Assembly: GCA_017419465.1 (NCBI GenBank)
Contig: JAFOLE010000225.1
Coordinates: forward strand, 1-11,229
Length of the DNA: 11,229 nucleotides
Reading direction: 5' to 3'
Origin: Solobacterium sp.
GTDB lineage: Bacteria > Bacillota_I > Bacilli_A > Erysipelotrichales > Erysipelotrichaceae
The notes under the pieces are model-generated. The model searched no databases. It worked only from the letters and a program-made list of their open reading frames with translations, and had not been told where the DNA came from. A program made the position numbers and the translations under genes. Shown piece after piece: positions 1-5,134 of the stretch. Every line of letters begins with the position of its first letter. Positions within the stretch are counted from its first letter, which is position 1.

Positions 1-529
1 CGGTGTCGACGGTTCGAAGAACGCCCTCTATACGGAGCGGTGGATCAACGGTGTGCTTGTCAGCGGTTCCCTTACATCTTCTGTCGATACGCTCCAGCCG
101 ATCAACGAAGTGGTTGAAATCGGAACCATGCAGATACCGGGCGTCGGAACCGGAAGCTTCCAGTGGCCGGTCGACAACCCGTATATTTCCTGTCACTGGG
201 GCTGTTACTACGGCCACCGTGCAATCGATATTCAGAATGCTTATGACCGTTACGGACCGATCTATGCGGCAGACCGTGGTGTCATTGAAGTCAACTCCTA
301 CAACGGAATCAACGGTAACTACGTCATTATCGACCACAACAACGGTTATGAGACCTACTACGGTCATATGAATGTTCCGTCACCGCTCGAAGTCGGCACG
401 GTTGTCGACAAGGGTGATGTCATCGGACAGATCGGTATGACAGGTCTTGCGACCGGACCGCATACGCATTTCTTCATCATGTACGAAGGAGAACGGCATA
501 ACCCGTGTGACGGGTTCCTGCCGTGCTGA
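1..529 (+). CDS. G5 domain-M23 peptidoglycan endopeptidase, 3' part (5' end outside window)
   Basis: Open from the left edge (reading from base 2) to TGA at 527-529, leaving 175 visible residues. Visible residues 1 to about 43 resemble the end of a G5 domain (WINGVLVSG, then VVEIGTM), a module of extracellular wall-binding proteins. Residues about 50-175 are an M23/LytM-type zinc metallopeptidase domain. The metal ligands are recognisable: the H-x3-D motif (HRAID; His72 at 215-217, Asp76 at 227-229) and the HxH motif (HTH; 154-156, bases 461-469), with the usual YYGHM between them. M23 enzymes cut peptide crosslinks in peptidoglycan outside the membrane; a signal peptide would be in the missing part. 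Four cysteines (64, 68, 169, 175) bracket the catalytic domain and could form disulfides, which is inference. Arginine codons are largely CGT, unlike the next three genes. Six bases separate it from the WalJ gene, so co-transcription is likely. The family call is firm; the specific bond cut is unknown. Confidence 0.9.
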   Translation, partial: GVDGSKNALYTERWINGVLVSGSLTSSVDTLQPINEVVEIGTMQIPGVGTGSFQWPVDNPYISCHWGCYYGHRAIDIQNAYDRYGPIYAADRGVIEVNSYNGINGNYVIIDHNNGYETYYGHMNVPSPLEVGTVVDKGDVIGQIGMTGLATGPHTHFFIMYEGERHNPCDGFLPC

Positions 530-535
530 TCCGCC

Positions 536-1345
536 ATGCGCTTTGCATTGTTCGGAAGCGGATCCAAGGGAAACAGCTTTCTTCTGCAGGATGAACACAC
601 CAGTCTTCTGATCGACTGCGGCGGCACAAAGAACCGCATTGTCAGCGGACTGAAGGATGCGGGAATCGGCGTGGAGGATCTTGATGCCGTGCTGATCACC
701 CATTCGCATACCGACCACATCGGCCAGCTGAAACTGGTGAAGGACCGTCCGCTGTACAGTGCCTGTGAGCTGCCGGGGACGGAACGCACAAAGATTGAAC
801 CGGATCAGCCGTTTCAGATCGGACATCTTACTGTAACGCCGATAGCGCTCAGTCATGATGTGCCGGATACGGTAGGATTTGTGATCGAAAGCTTTGCGGA
901 AAAACTGGTTTATATCACAGATACCGGATATATCCGGGACGCAGTCCTGCCGTTACTGCAGGGCGCAGATTATATCATTCTTGAAAGCAACCATGATACG
1001 GAGATGCTGATGCATACGAGCCGGCCGATGTTTCTCAAGATGCGGATTGCCGGCGACAGCGGGCATCTGTGCAATGAGGACTGTGCTGCGATTCTGAAGA
1101 AGATCGTCACATCCAGGACAAAGATGGTTGTGCTGGCGCACATCAGCCAGCAGGCAAATACAAGAGAACAGGCGCTTGCCGTAAGCGGAGAAGCGCTTGA
1201 AGCACACGGAAACAGGCGCAGTGACCTGATCCTGTGCGCAGCGGCGCAGGATGAGGTGCTCAAAGGAGGTGACTGGCCGGATGAAGAAGTGGATGGTGGC
1301 AGCTGCCGTTGGACTTTTGATATGGAACCTGTGGCTCACAATTGA
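536..1345 (+). CDS. walJ: WalJ/YycJ-type metallo-beta-lactamase-fold hydrolase
   Basis: 269 residues, close to the 264 I recall for B. subtilis YycJ. The N-terminus MRFALFGSGSKGNS matches the family's usual LASGSTGN opening, which fixes the start at 536. Metal-binding motifs appear in order: HSHTDH (56-61), His107-Asp108 after the second beta region, and ITDTGY with Asp129. Then come ESNHD (150-154) and GHLCNEDCA (176-184), which resembles the GHxSNEDA signature of YycJ, and His202 in LAHIS. YycJ is a cytoplasmic protein of the walRK operon, proposed to act in cell-wall control or as an exonuclease; its substrate is not settled. No Shine-Dalgarno lies directly before the ATG, so translation is probably coupled to the M23 gene ending at 529. 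The family-like part ends near residue 241 (AAAQDEV). The last ~28 residues are read from sequence that also holds the next gene's ribosome binding site and start, so this tail may be a non-conserved extension. Confidence 0.9.
   Translation: MRFALFGSGSKGNSFLLQDEHTSLLIDCGGTKNRIVSGLKDAGIGVEDLDAVLITHSHTDHIGQLKLVKDRPLYSACELPGTERTKIEPDQPFQIGHLTVTPIALSHDVPDTVGFVIESFAEKLVYITDTGYIRDAVLPLLQGADYIILESNHDTEMLMHTSRPMFLKMRIAGDSGHLCNEDCAAILKKIVTSRTKMVVLAHISQQANTREQALAVSGEALEAHGNRRSDLILCAAAQDEVLKGGDWPDEEVDGGSCRWTFDMEPVAHN
1262..1272 (+). promoter_or_regulatory. Strong ribosome binding site deciding the HtrA-like start
   Basis: AAAGGAGGTGA is an almost full complement of the 16S rRNA 3' end, and its GGAGG core lies 11 bases before the ATG at 1281. 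It sits inside the end of the WalJ coding sequence. It favours ATG 1281 over the in-frame ATG at 1251, which lies upstream of this site and would put ten polar residues before the membrane anchor. Confidence 0.85.
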
Positions 1346-2360
1346 ACTGGATCACCTGCACCGGGAAACTCCGGAATATCTGATCAATGATCCGGATGAG
1401 ATCACGGTCGTAAACAATACGATTGAAGGATATACGACCGATGTCACCGAAACCGCAGAAGATGTCATGGGAAAACTGGTATCCCTCTCTCTGGTTACCG
1501 AACAGGGTGAACAGACGTACAGCGGCGTCATTTATGCGGTGATGGGAACGGACACATGGATTCTGACAAGCTCCCGGGCTGCGGAAGCGGATGCCTCGGT
1601 CTATATCCGGTTTGATAACGGACTCTCCTATGAAGGTGAGCTGCACGGGGCGGATGAACTGACCGGAATCGCACTGTTTGTCTGTCATCCGGACTTTGCG
1701 GCGGAACCGATCCAGATCGGATCTTCCGCCGGATTGAAACAGGGCGAATACGTCCTTGCTCTGGGCGGCAGAAATCTGCACACCCAGAGCGGCGATGTCA
1801 GCTTCGGCGTTGTCTCAAAGGCAGCGCAGCGCTACCGCTCGGATTCCTCCGAAGGGAAGGAATGGATCAATGAAGCGGTCTATGCGGATACGGCAGTCAC
1901 GTCCCAGATGGAAGGCGGTGCACTCGTCAATCTGAGCGGACAGCTGGTCGGAATGTTAACGAGCATGTACGGCACGGAGCGCAACGGTCTTGCGGGTGCC
2001 GCAGGAACCGGTGATATTGTCCAGACGGCGGATGAACTGCGCCGCACCGGCGAAGTAAACCGCGGCTATCTCGGCATCATCACCAGGGATATCCGGGAAC
2101 TGGAGCTGTATCAGAAGAGCGCAATGAATATTCCGCTGGATGTAAACACCGGACTTGTTGTCGTGGAAGTGCTGGACGGCTCTCCCGCACAGGAGGCCGG
2201 ACTTCAGGCCAACGATATCGTGCAGTCTGCCGATGATGTTCTGTTAAGCGCGCCGGATTCACTCCGCAAGGTGCTGTACAGTCATCAGGCAGGGGATTCG
2301 ATCAGCCTGAATGTGATCCGCGGGGAATCTTCCAATGCGGTCCAGGTCGTGCTGAAATGA
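1281..2360 (+). CDS. Membrane-anchored HtrA-like PDZ protein, probable pseudoprotease (YycK/HtrC position)
   Basis: 359 residues from the ATG at 1281. Residues ~4-20 form one N-terminal hydrophobic segment after MKK, consistent with a signal anchor that places the rest outside the cell. Residues ~65-235 follow the HtrA/DegP trypsin-like fold: SGVIY, WILTSSRAA, ADELTGIAL, IQIGSSAGLKQGEYVLALGG, and EGGALVN followed by GQLVGM. Residues ~262-359 are a PDZ domain (RGYLGI, then SPAQEAGLQANDIV). Aligned by eye to the usual ILTNxHV, TDLAVL and GNSGGxLVN motifs, all three catalytic positions are changed: His to Arg99 (1575-1577), Asp to Gly129 (1665-1667), Ser to Glu211 (1911-1913). Peptidase activity is therefore unlikely, while PDZ and scaffold features are kept, suggesting binding, chaperone or regulatory work in the wall-stress locus (inference). 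The gene is intact with no frameshift. It overlaps walJ by 65 bases and rlmH by 4. Family membership is sure; loss of activity is strongly indicated but untested. Confidence 0.87.
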   Translation: MKKWMVAAAVGLLIWNLWLTIELDHLHRETPEYLINDPDEITVVNNTIEGYTTDVTETAEDVMGKLVSLSLVTEQGEQTYSGVIYAVMGTDTWILTSSRAAEADASVYIRFDNGLSYEGELHGADELTGIALFVCHPDFAAEPIQIGSSAGLKQGEYVLALGGRNLHTQSGDVSFGVVSKAAQRYRSDSSEGKEWINEAVYADTAVTSQMEGGALVNLSGQLVGMLTSMYGTERNGLAGAAGTGDIVQTADELRRTGEVNRGYLGIITRDIRELELYQKSAMNIPLDVNTGLVVVEVLDGSPAQEAGLQANDIVQSADDVLLSAPDSLRKVLYSHQAGDSISLNVIRGESSNAVQVVLK

Positions 2361-2833
2361 TCCGGATTATCGCCTGCGGCAAAGTCAGAGACAAATGGCT
2401 GAAAGAGGGCATTGCGGAATATATGAAGCGGCTTCGCCCCTATGACCGGGTGGAATGCATCGAAGTCGCGGATGAAAAGGCACCGGAGACAAATTCTCCG
2501 GCGGAAAATGAAAAGGTAAAGGAAATCGAAGGGGAGCGGCTTCTGCGCAATGTACGGGAAACCGACCATATGATCCTGCTGGATCTTGCGGGAACCGTCA
2601 TGGACAGTCCGTCGCTTGCCTCCCATATTGATATGTGCCGGACACAGGGAAAACCGGTGATTGATTTTGTGATCGGCGGATCCCTCGGCGTCAGCGATGC
2701 GCTGATCAAACGGGCGGATGTGCGCTGGAAGCTTTCCGACAATACCTTTCCGCATCAGCTCTGCCGGCTGATCGTTCTGGAACAGGTATACCGGAGTTTC
2801 CGGATTCTGAATCACGAGCCGTATCACAAGTGA
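2357..2833 (+). CDS. rlmH: 23S rRNA (pseudouridine-1915-N3)-methyltransferase RlmH
   Basis: 158 residues, essentially the family length (about 159). RlmH is a small homodimeric SPOUT-class enzyme that uses S-adenosylmethionine to N3-methylate pseudouridine 1915 in helix 69 of 23S rRNA on assembled 70S ribosomes. Visible landmarks are the N-terminal IRIIACGKVRDKWLKEGIAEY, the LDLAGTVMDS strand (~75-84), the SAM-binding trefoil-knot segment FVIGGSLGVSDAL, and the conserved C-terminus (FPHQLCRLIVLEQVYRSFRI followed by NHEPYHK). The ATG overlaps the stop of the HtrA-like gene as ATGA, so translational coupling is expected, and no independent strong ribosome binding site is seen. An HtrA-like gene followed by rlmH after walJ is familiar from Bacillota wal loci. 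No intrinsic terminator with a T-tract follows, so reading into the ptsH region is possible. Confidence 0.96.
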   Translation: MIRIIACGKVRDKWLKEGIAEYMKRLRPYDRVECIEVADEKAPETNSPAENEKVKEIEGERLLRNVRETDHMILLDLAGTVMDSPSLASHIDMCRTQGKPVIDFVIGGSLGVSDALIKRADVRWKLSDNTFPHQLCRLIVLEQVYRSFRILNHEPYHK

Positions 2834-2867
2834 AAAAATGACAGATGTAAACTACTTTCAGCGGGCA

Positions 2868-2883
2868 TTGTAACCGCTTGCAA
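2868..2883. promoter_or_regulatory. cre-like CcpA box over the -35 of ptsH
   Basis: TTGTAACCGCTTGCAA is a near-palindrome, and its first 15 bases fit the published Bacillus consensus WTGNAANCGNWNNCW at every defined position. It covers the -35 hexamer at 2878-2883. By the general rule for Gram-positive carbon catabolite control, a cre at this position would repress when bound by CcpA with HPr-Ser46-P. The match is directly visible; binding is inference. Confidence 0.65.
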
Positions 2884-2906
2884 GATTCCATCCGTTGAAG
2901 TAGAAT
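2878..2906 (+). promoter_or_regulatory. Candidate sigma-A promoter of ptsH
   Basis: The -35 hexamer TTGCAA (2878-2883; 4 of 6 to TTGACA) and the -10 TAGAAT (2901-2906; 5 of 6 to TATAAT) are separated by exactly 17 bases. Transcription would begin near 2913, giving a short leader that contains the ribosome binding site AAGGAGG (2922-2928), 11 bases before the ATG. Confidence 0.6.
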
Positions 2907-2939
2907 TTACTTACATTCCATAAGGAGGATTAACTTAAA

Positions 2940-3206
2940 ATGAAACAGATTTCCGTAACAGTTGTAGATCCCGTAGGACTGCACGCACGCCCGGCTACCG
3001 TAGCTGTAAACGCTGCCAGCAAGTTCAAGAGCGAAGTTAAGGTTGCTTACAAGGGTCGTACAGTAAACATGAAGTCCATCATGGGCGTTATGTCCCTCGG
3101 TATCCCGACTCAGTCCGAAATCACAATCACATGTGATGGTGATGATGAAGACGTCGCGGTTAAGACAATTGAAGAAGTACTTCGCACTCAGAAAGTAATC
3201 GCTTAA
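2940..3206 (+). CDS. ptsH: HPr, phosphocarrier protein of the sugar phosphotransferase system
   Basis: 88 residues, the normal HPr length. HPr is the small cytoplasmic carrier that takes phosphate from enzyme I on His15 and passes it to sugar-specific EIIA domains. The active-site motif GLHARPAT gives His15 and Arg17. The regulatory motif KSIMGVMSLG places Ser46, the target of HPr kinase/phosphorylase, so this HPr can probably act as the P-Ser co-repressor of CcpA as in other Bacillota. A strong AAGGAGG ribosome binding site precedes the ATG. The gene has its own candidate promoter, a cre-like box and a strong terminator, so it looks monocistronic. There is no ptsI (enzyme I) directly downstream, unlike the common ptsHI pair. 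The coding sequence uses abundant GTT, GTA and CGT-type codons, as expected of a very highly expressed gene. Identification is secure. Confidence 0.98.
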   Translation: MKQISVTVVDPVGLHARPATVAVNAASKFKSEVKVAYKGRTVNMKSIMGVMSLGIPTQSEITITCDGDDEDVAVKTIEEVLRTQKVIA

Positions 3207-3221
3207 TCTGAACCATTTGAC

Positions 3222-3250
3222 GAAGATGCCTGAGCGCATCTTCTTTTTTT
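3222..3250 (+). terminator. Intrinsic terminator after ptsH
   Basis: Perfect 8-base-pair stem GAAGATGC (3222-3229) / GCATCTTC (3236-3243) with a 6-base loop, followed by seven T (3244-3250). Only 38 bases separate it from the pgcA start, and I see no convincing promoter in them. The next gene may therefore rely on read-through or on a promoter I cannot recognise. Confidence 0.93.
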
Positions 3251-3288
3251 CCATGAAATAAAACAGAAAACGGAAGGATTTGAAAACT

Positions 3289-4971
3289 ATGTACATGGAT
3301 GATTACAAGCGCTGGCTTGAAGCAGATCTGCAGGATGTGGATCTTGCGACCGAACTGCATTCGATCAGCGGTGACGACGAAGCAATCAAGGAGCGCTTTG
3401 CGGTAGCACTGAAATTCGGCACCGCAGGACTGCGCGGTACCCTTGGTGCCGGAACCAACCGTATGAACATCTGGGTTGTCCGTCAGGCAACACAGGGTGT
3501 CGCAGACTGGGTCAAGACACAGGGCGGCACACAGACTGTCGCAATTTCCTATGACTCCCGTCTCAAGGGCTGGAACTTTGCGCGTGATGCGGCAGGCGTG
3601 CTTGCGGCAAACGGAATCAATGTCCGTATCTACGATGAACTGATGCCGGTTCCGGCGCTCAGCTTTGCGACAAGATATTACAAGTGCAACGCCGGCATCA
3701 TGATCACGGCATCCCACAACCCGGCAAAGTATAACGGCTTCAAGGCGTACGGACCGGATGGCTGCCAGATGACAGATGATGCGGCAGCAGTCGTTTACGA
3801 CAGCATCCAGAAGACTGATGTTCTGACCGGTGCGAAGTACATGAGCTTTGCGGAAGGCGTTGAAAAGGGACTGATCAGGTTCGTCGGCGACGACTGCAAG
3901 GAAGCGCTGTATGAGGCAATCGAAGCACGTCAGGTACGTCCGGGTCTCTGCAAGACCGCCGGTCTGAAGCTGGTTTACTCCCCGCTCAACGGCACCGGTC
4001 TTGTCCCGGTAACCCGTGTACTCAAGGATATGGGCATCACCGATATCACCATCGTTCCGGAACAGGAATATCCGAACGGCTACTTCACAACCTGCCCGTA
4101 TCCGAACCCGGAAATCTTCGAGGCACTGCAGAAGGGTCTTGAACTTGCCAAGGAAACCGGCGCAGATCTGATGCTTGCGACCGATCCGGATGCGGACCGT
4201 GTCGGTATTGCCATGAAGTGTCCGGACGGCAGCTATGAACTTGTCAGCGGAAACGAAATGGGTGCGCTCCTGCTCGACTACATCTGCGCAGGAAGAATCG
4301 AAAACGGCACCATGCCGAAGAATCCGGTTGCGTGCATGTCCATCGTCTCCACCCCGCTGGCAGACAAGATTGCGGAGAACTACGGTGTTGAACTGCGTCA
4401 CGTTCTGACCGGCTTCAAGTGGATCGGCGACCAGATCGCCCAGCTTGAGGCGGCAGGCGAAGTTGACCGCTTCATCTTCGGTTTCGAAGAGAGCTACGGC
4501 TATCTTGCCGGACCGTATGTCAGAGACAAGGATGCGATCATCGGTTCCATGCTGATCTGTGAAATGGCTGCGTACTACCGTTCCATCGGTTCCTCCATCA
4601 AGCAGCGCCTGGAAGAGATCTATGCGAAGTACGGCCGTTACCTGAACAAGGTCGACAGCTTTGAATTCCCGGGTCTTTCCGGTATGGACAAGATGGCCGG
4701 CATCATGTCCGGTCTGCGTGAAAATGCGCCGACCGAATTTGCCGGACGCAAGGTCGTCAAGGTCACGGACTACAACAAGCCGGAAGAAACCGGTCTGCCG
4801 AAGTCCAATGTTCTGCTCTACACACTTGAAGACGGTGCGTCTGTAATCGTCCGTCCGTCCGGTACAGAGCCGAAGATCAAGACCTACTTCACAACCCTCG
4901 GCAAGGATCTTGCGGAGGCACAGAAGGAAAAGGACGAGCTCGCAGAAGCCTGCAAGCCGATTCTCTCCTGA
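3289..4971 (+). CDS. pgcA: Phosphoglucomutase / phosphohexomutase (PgcA type)
   Basis: 560 residues from the ATG at 3289, chosen because GGAAGGA (3272-3278) lies 10 bases upstream; the in-frame TTG at 3280 is too close to it. The enzyme interconverts glucose-1-phosphate and glucose-6-phosphate (possibly mannose phosphates too) through a phosphoserine and glucose-1,6-bisphosphate in the cytoplasm. All four alpha-D-phosphohexomutase landmarks are present: the catalytic serine loop TASHNP (Ser142), the Mg2+ loop DPDADR (299-304), the sugar-binding loop GFEESYGY (398-405) and the phosphate-binding loop RPSGTEPK (522-529). Length and layout match Bacillus PgcA (581). The gene follows ptsH and precedes glgB, glgP and a pullulanase, which suits channelling glucose-1-P between glycogen and glycolysis; in relatives the same enzyme also feeds UDP-glucose synthesis. 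CGT dominates its arginine codons, suggesting high expression. The exact sugar preference cannot be read from sequence. Confidence 0.95.
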   Translation: MYMDDYKRWLEADLQDVDLATELHSISGDDEAIKERFAVALKFGTAGLRGTLGAGTNRMNIWVVRQATQGVADWVKTQGGTQTVAISYDSRLKGWNFARDAAGVLAANGINVRIYDELMPVPALSFATRYYKCNAGIMITASHNPAKYNGFKAYGPDGCQMTDDAAAVVYDSIQKTDVLTGAKYMSFAEGVEKGLIRFVGDDCKEALYEAIEARQVRPGLCKTAGLKLVYSPLNGTGLVPVTRVLKDMGITDITIVPEQEYPNGYFTTCPYPNPEIFEALQKGLELAKETGADLMLATDPDADRVGIAMKCPDGSYELVSGNEMGALLLDYICAGRIENGTMPKNPVACMSIVSTPLADKIAENYGVELRHVLTGFKWIGDQIAQLEAAGEVDRFIFGFEESYGYLAGPYVRDKDAIIGSMLICEMAAYYRSIGSSIKQRLEEIYAKYGRYLNKVDSFEFPGLSGMDKMAGIMSGLRENAPTEFAGRKVVKVTDYNKPEETGLPKSNVLLYTLEDGASVIVRPSGTEPKIKTYFTTLGKDLAEAQKEKDELAEACKPILS

Positions 4972-4990
4972 TTTCTGATCATCCATACAG

Positions 4991-5027
4991 GGCTGTGTGT
5001 TCCGAAACACACAGCCTTTTCCTTTTT
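4991..5027 (+). terminator. Intrinsic terminator after pgcA
   Basis: Perfect 11-base-pair stem GGCTGTGTGTT (4991-5001) / AACACACAGCC (5006-5016) with loop CCGA, followed by TTTTCCTTTTTG. It lies 19 bases after the pgcA stop, so this is a strong candidate for the 3' end of the pgcA transcript. Confidence 0.92.
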
Positions 5028-5033
5028 GTCGTG

Positions 5034-5069
5034 AAAAAGCGGCGAAAGCTTGGATTTCGGGCTTTTTTT
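5034..5069 (+). terminator. Second, weaker hairpin with T-tract before glgB
   Basis: AAAAAG (5034-5039) can pair with CTTTTT (5062-5067), and CGAAA (5043-5047) with TTTCG (5055-5059) further in, with unpaired G-rich bases between. Seven T (5063-5069) end the structure. Flanking A and T runs would allow action in either direction. It overlaps the candidate glgB -35, so it could be a backup terminator or simply an A/T-rich promoter flank. Confidence 0.4.
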
Positions 5070-5078
5070 AACGATAAT
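5050..5078 (+). promoter_or_regulatory. Candidate promoter of glgB
   Basis: TTGGAT (5050-5055; 3 of 6) and GATAAT (5073-5078; 5 of 6) are 17 bases apart. An alternative -10, TATATT at 5086-5091, has no good -35. Some promoter is expected because a strong terminator lies just upstream; which hexamers are used is uncertain. The leader would be about 50 bases and would include three ATTACG copies. Confidence 0.38.
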
Positions 5079-5092
5079 AATAAGGTATATTC

Positions 5093-5115
5093 ATTACGCA
5101 TTACGACTAATTACG
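5093..5115. repeat. Three direct copies of ATTACG in the glgB leader
   Basis: ATTACG occurs at 5093-5098, 5100-5105 and 5110-5115, the first two as a tandem CATTACG pair. The cluster lies between the candidate promoter and the weak, G-rich ribosome binding site (GCGGGG around 5121-5126). Spaced short repeats at such a place could bind a regulator, but three hexamers may also be chance. Confidence 0.5.
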
Positions 5116-5134
5116 TCAGAGCGGGGTAGTTTAC

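Larger units (their letters stand above)
2844..2912. repeat. Imperfect inverted repeat bracketing the cre box and ptsH promoter
   Basis: The left arm CTACTTTCAGCGG (2852-2864) is mirrored by CCGTTGAAGTAG (2892-2903) with one G-T type difference and one base missing. The similarity extends outward to TGTAAA on the left (2847-2851 region) and TTTAC on the right (2906-2910). The arms are 27 bases apart and enclose the cre-like box; the right arm runs into the -10 box. There is no T-tract, so it is not an ordinary terminator. It could be an operator, or an RNA fold in transcripts reading through from rlmH. Confidence 0.5.

Noticed and set aside
1251..1280. Earlier in-frame ATG for the HtrA-like gene
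   Set aside because: It lies upstream of a near-perfect ribosome binding site that serves ATG 1281, and would put ten polar residues in front of the membrane anchor.
2834..2939. Riboswitch or small RNA in the rlmH-ptsH spacer
   Set aside because: The spacer is only 106 bases, the predicted transcript starts about 27 bases before the ATG, and no known aptamer layout is seen. The structure is better explained as operator DNA.
3263..3278. cre-like ACAGAAAACGGAAGG before pgcA
   Set aside because: Several defined positions of the CcpA consensus fail (no TG at the left and no C at the right), so it looks like a purine-rich ribosome binding region only.
3280..3288. TTG start for pgcA three codons upstream
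   Set aside because: It would leave only one base between the GGAAGGA site and the start; ATG 3289 has normal spacing.
3160..5010. A 616-codon open frame on the minus strand opposite pgcA, and similar long minus-strand frames at 5111-6469 and 7772-9244
   Set aside because: They mirror strongly codon-biased real genes, whose codon pattern removes stops from an antisense frame. Their translations show no recognisable domains, while the plus-strand proteins carry complete catalytic motifs.
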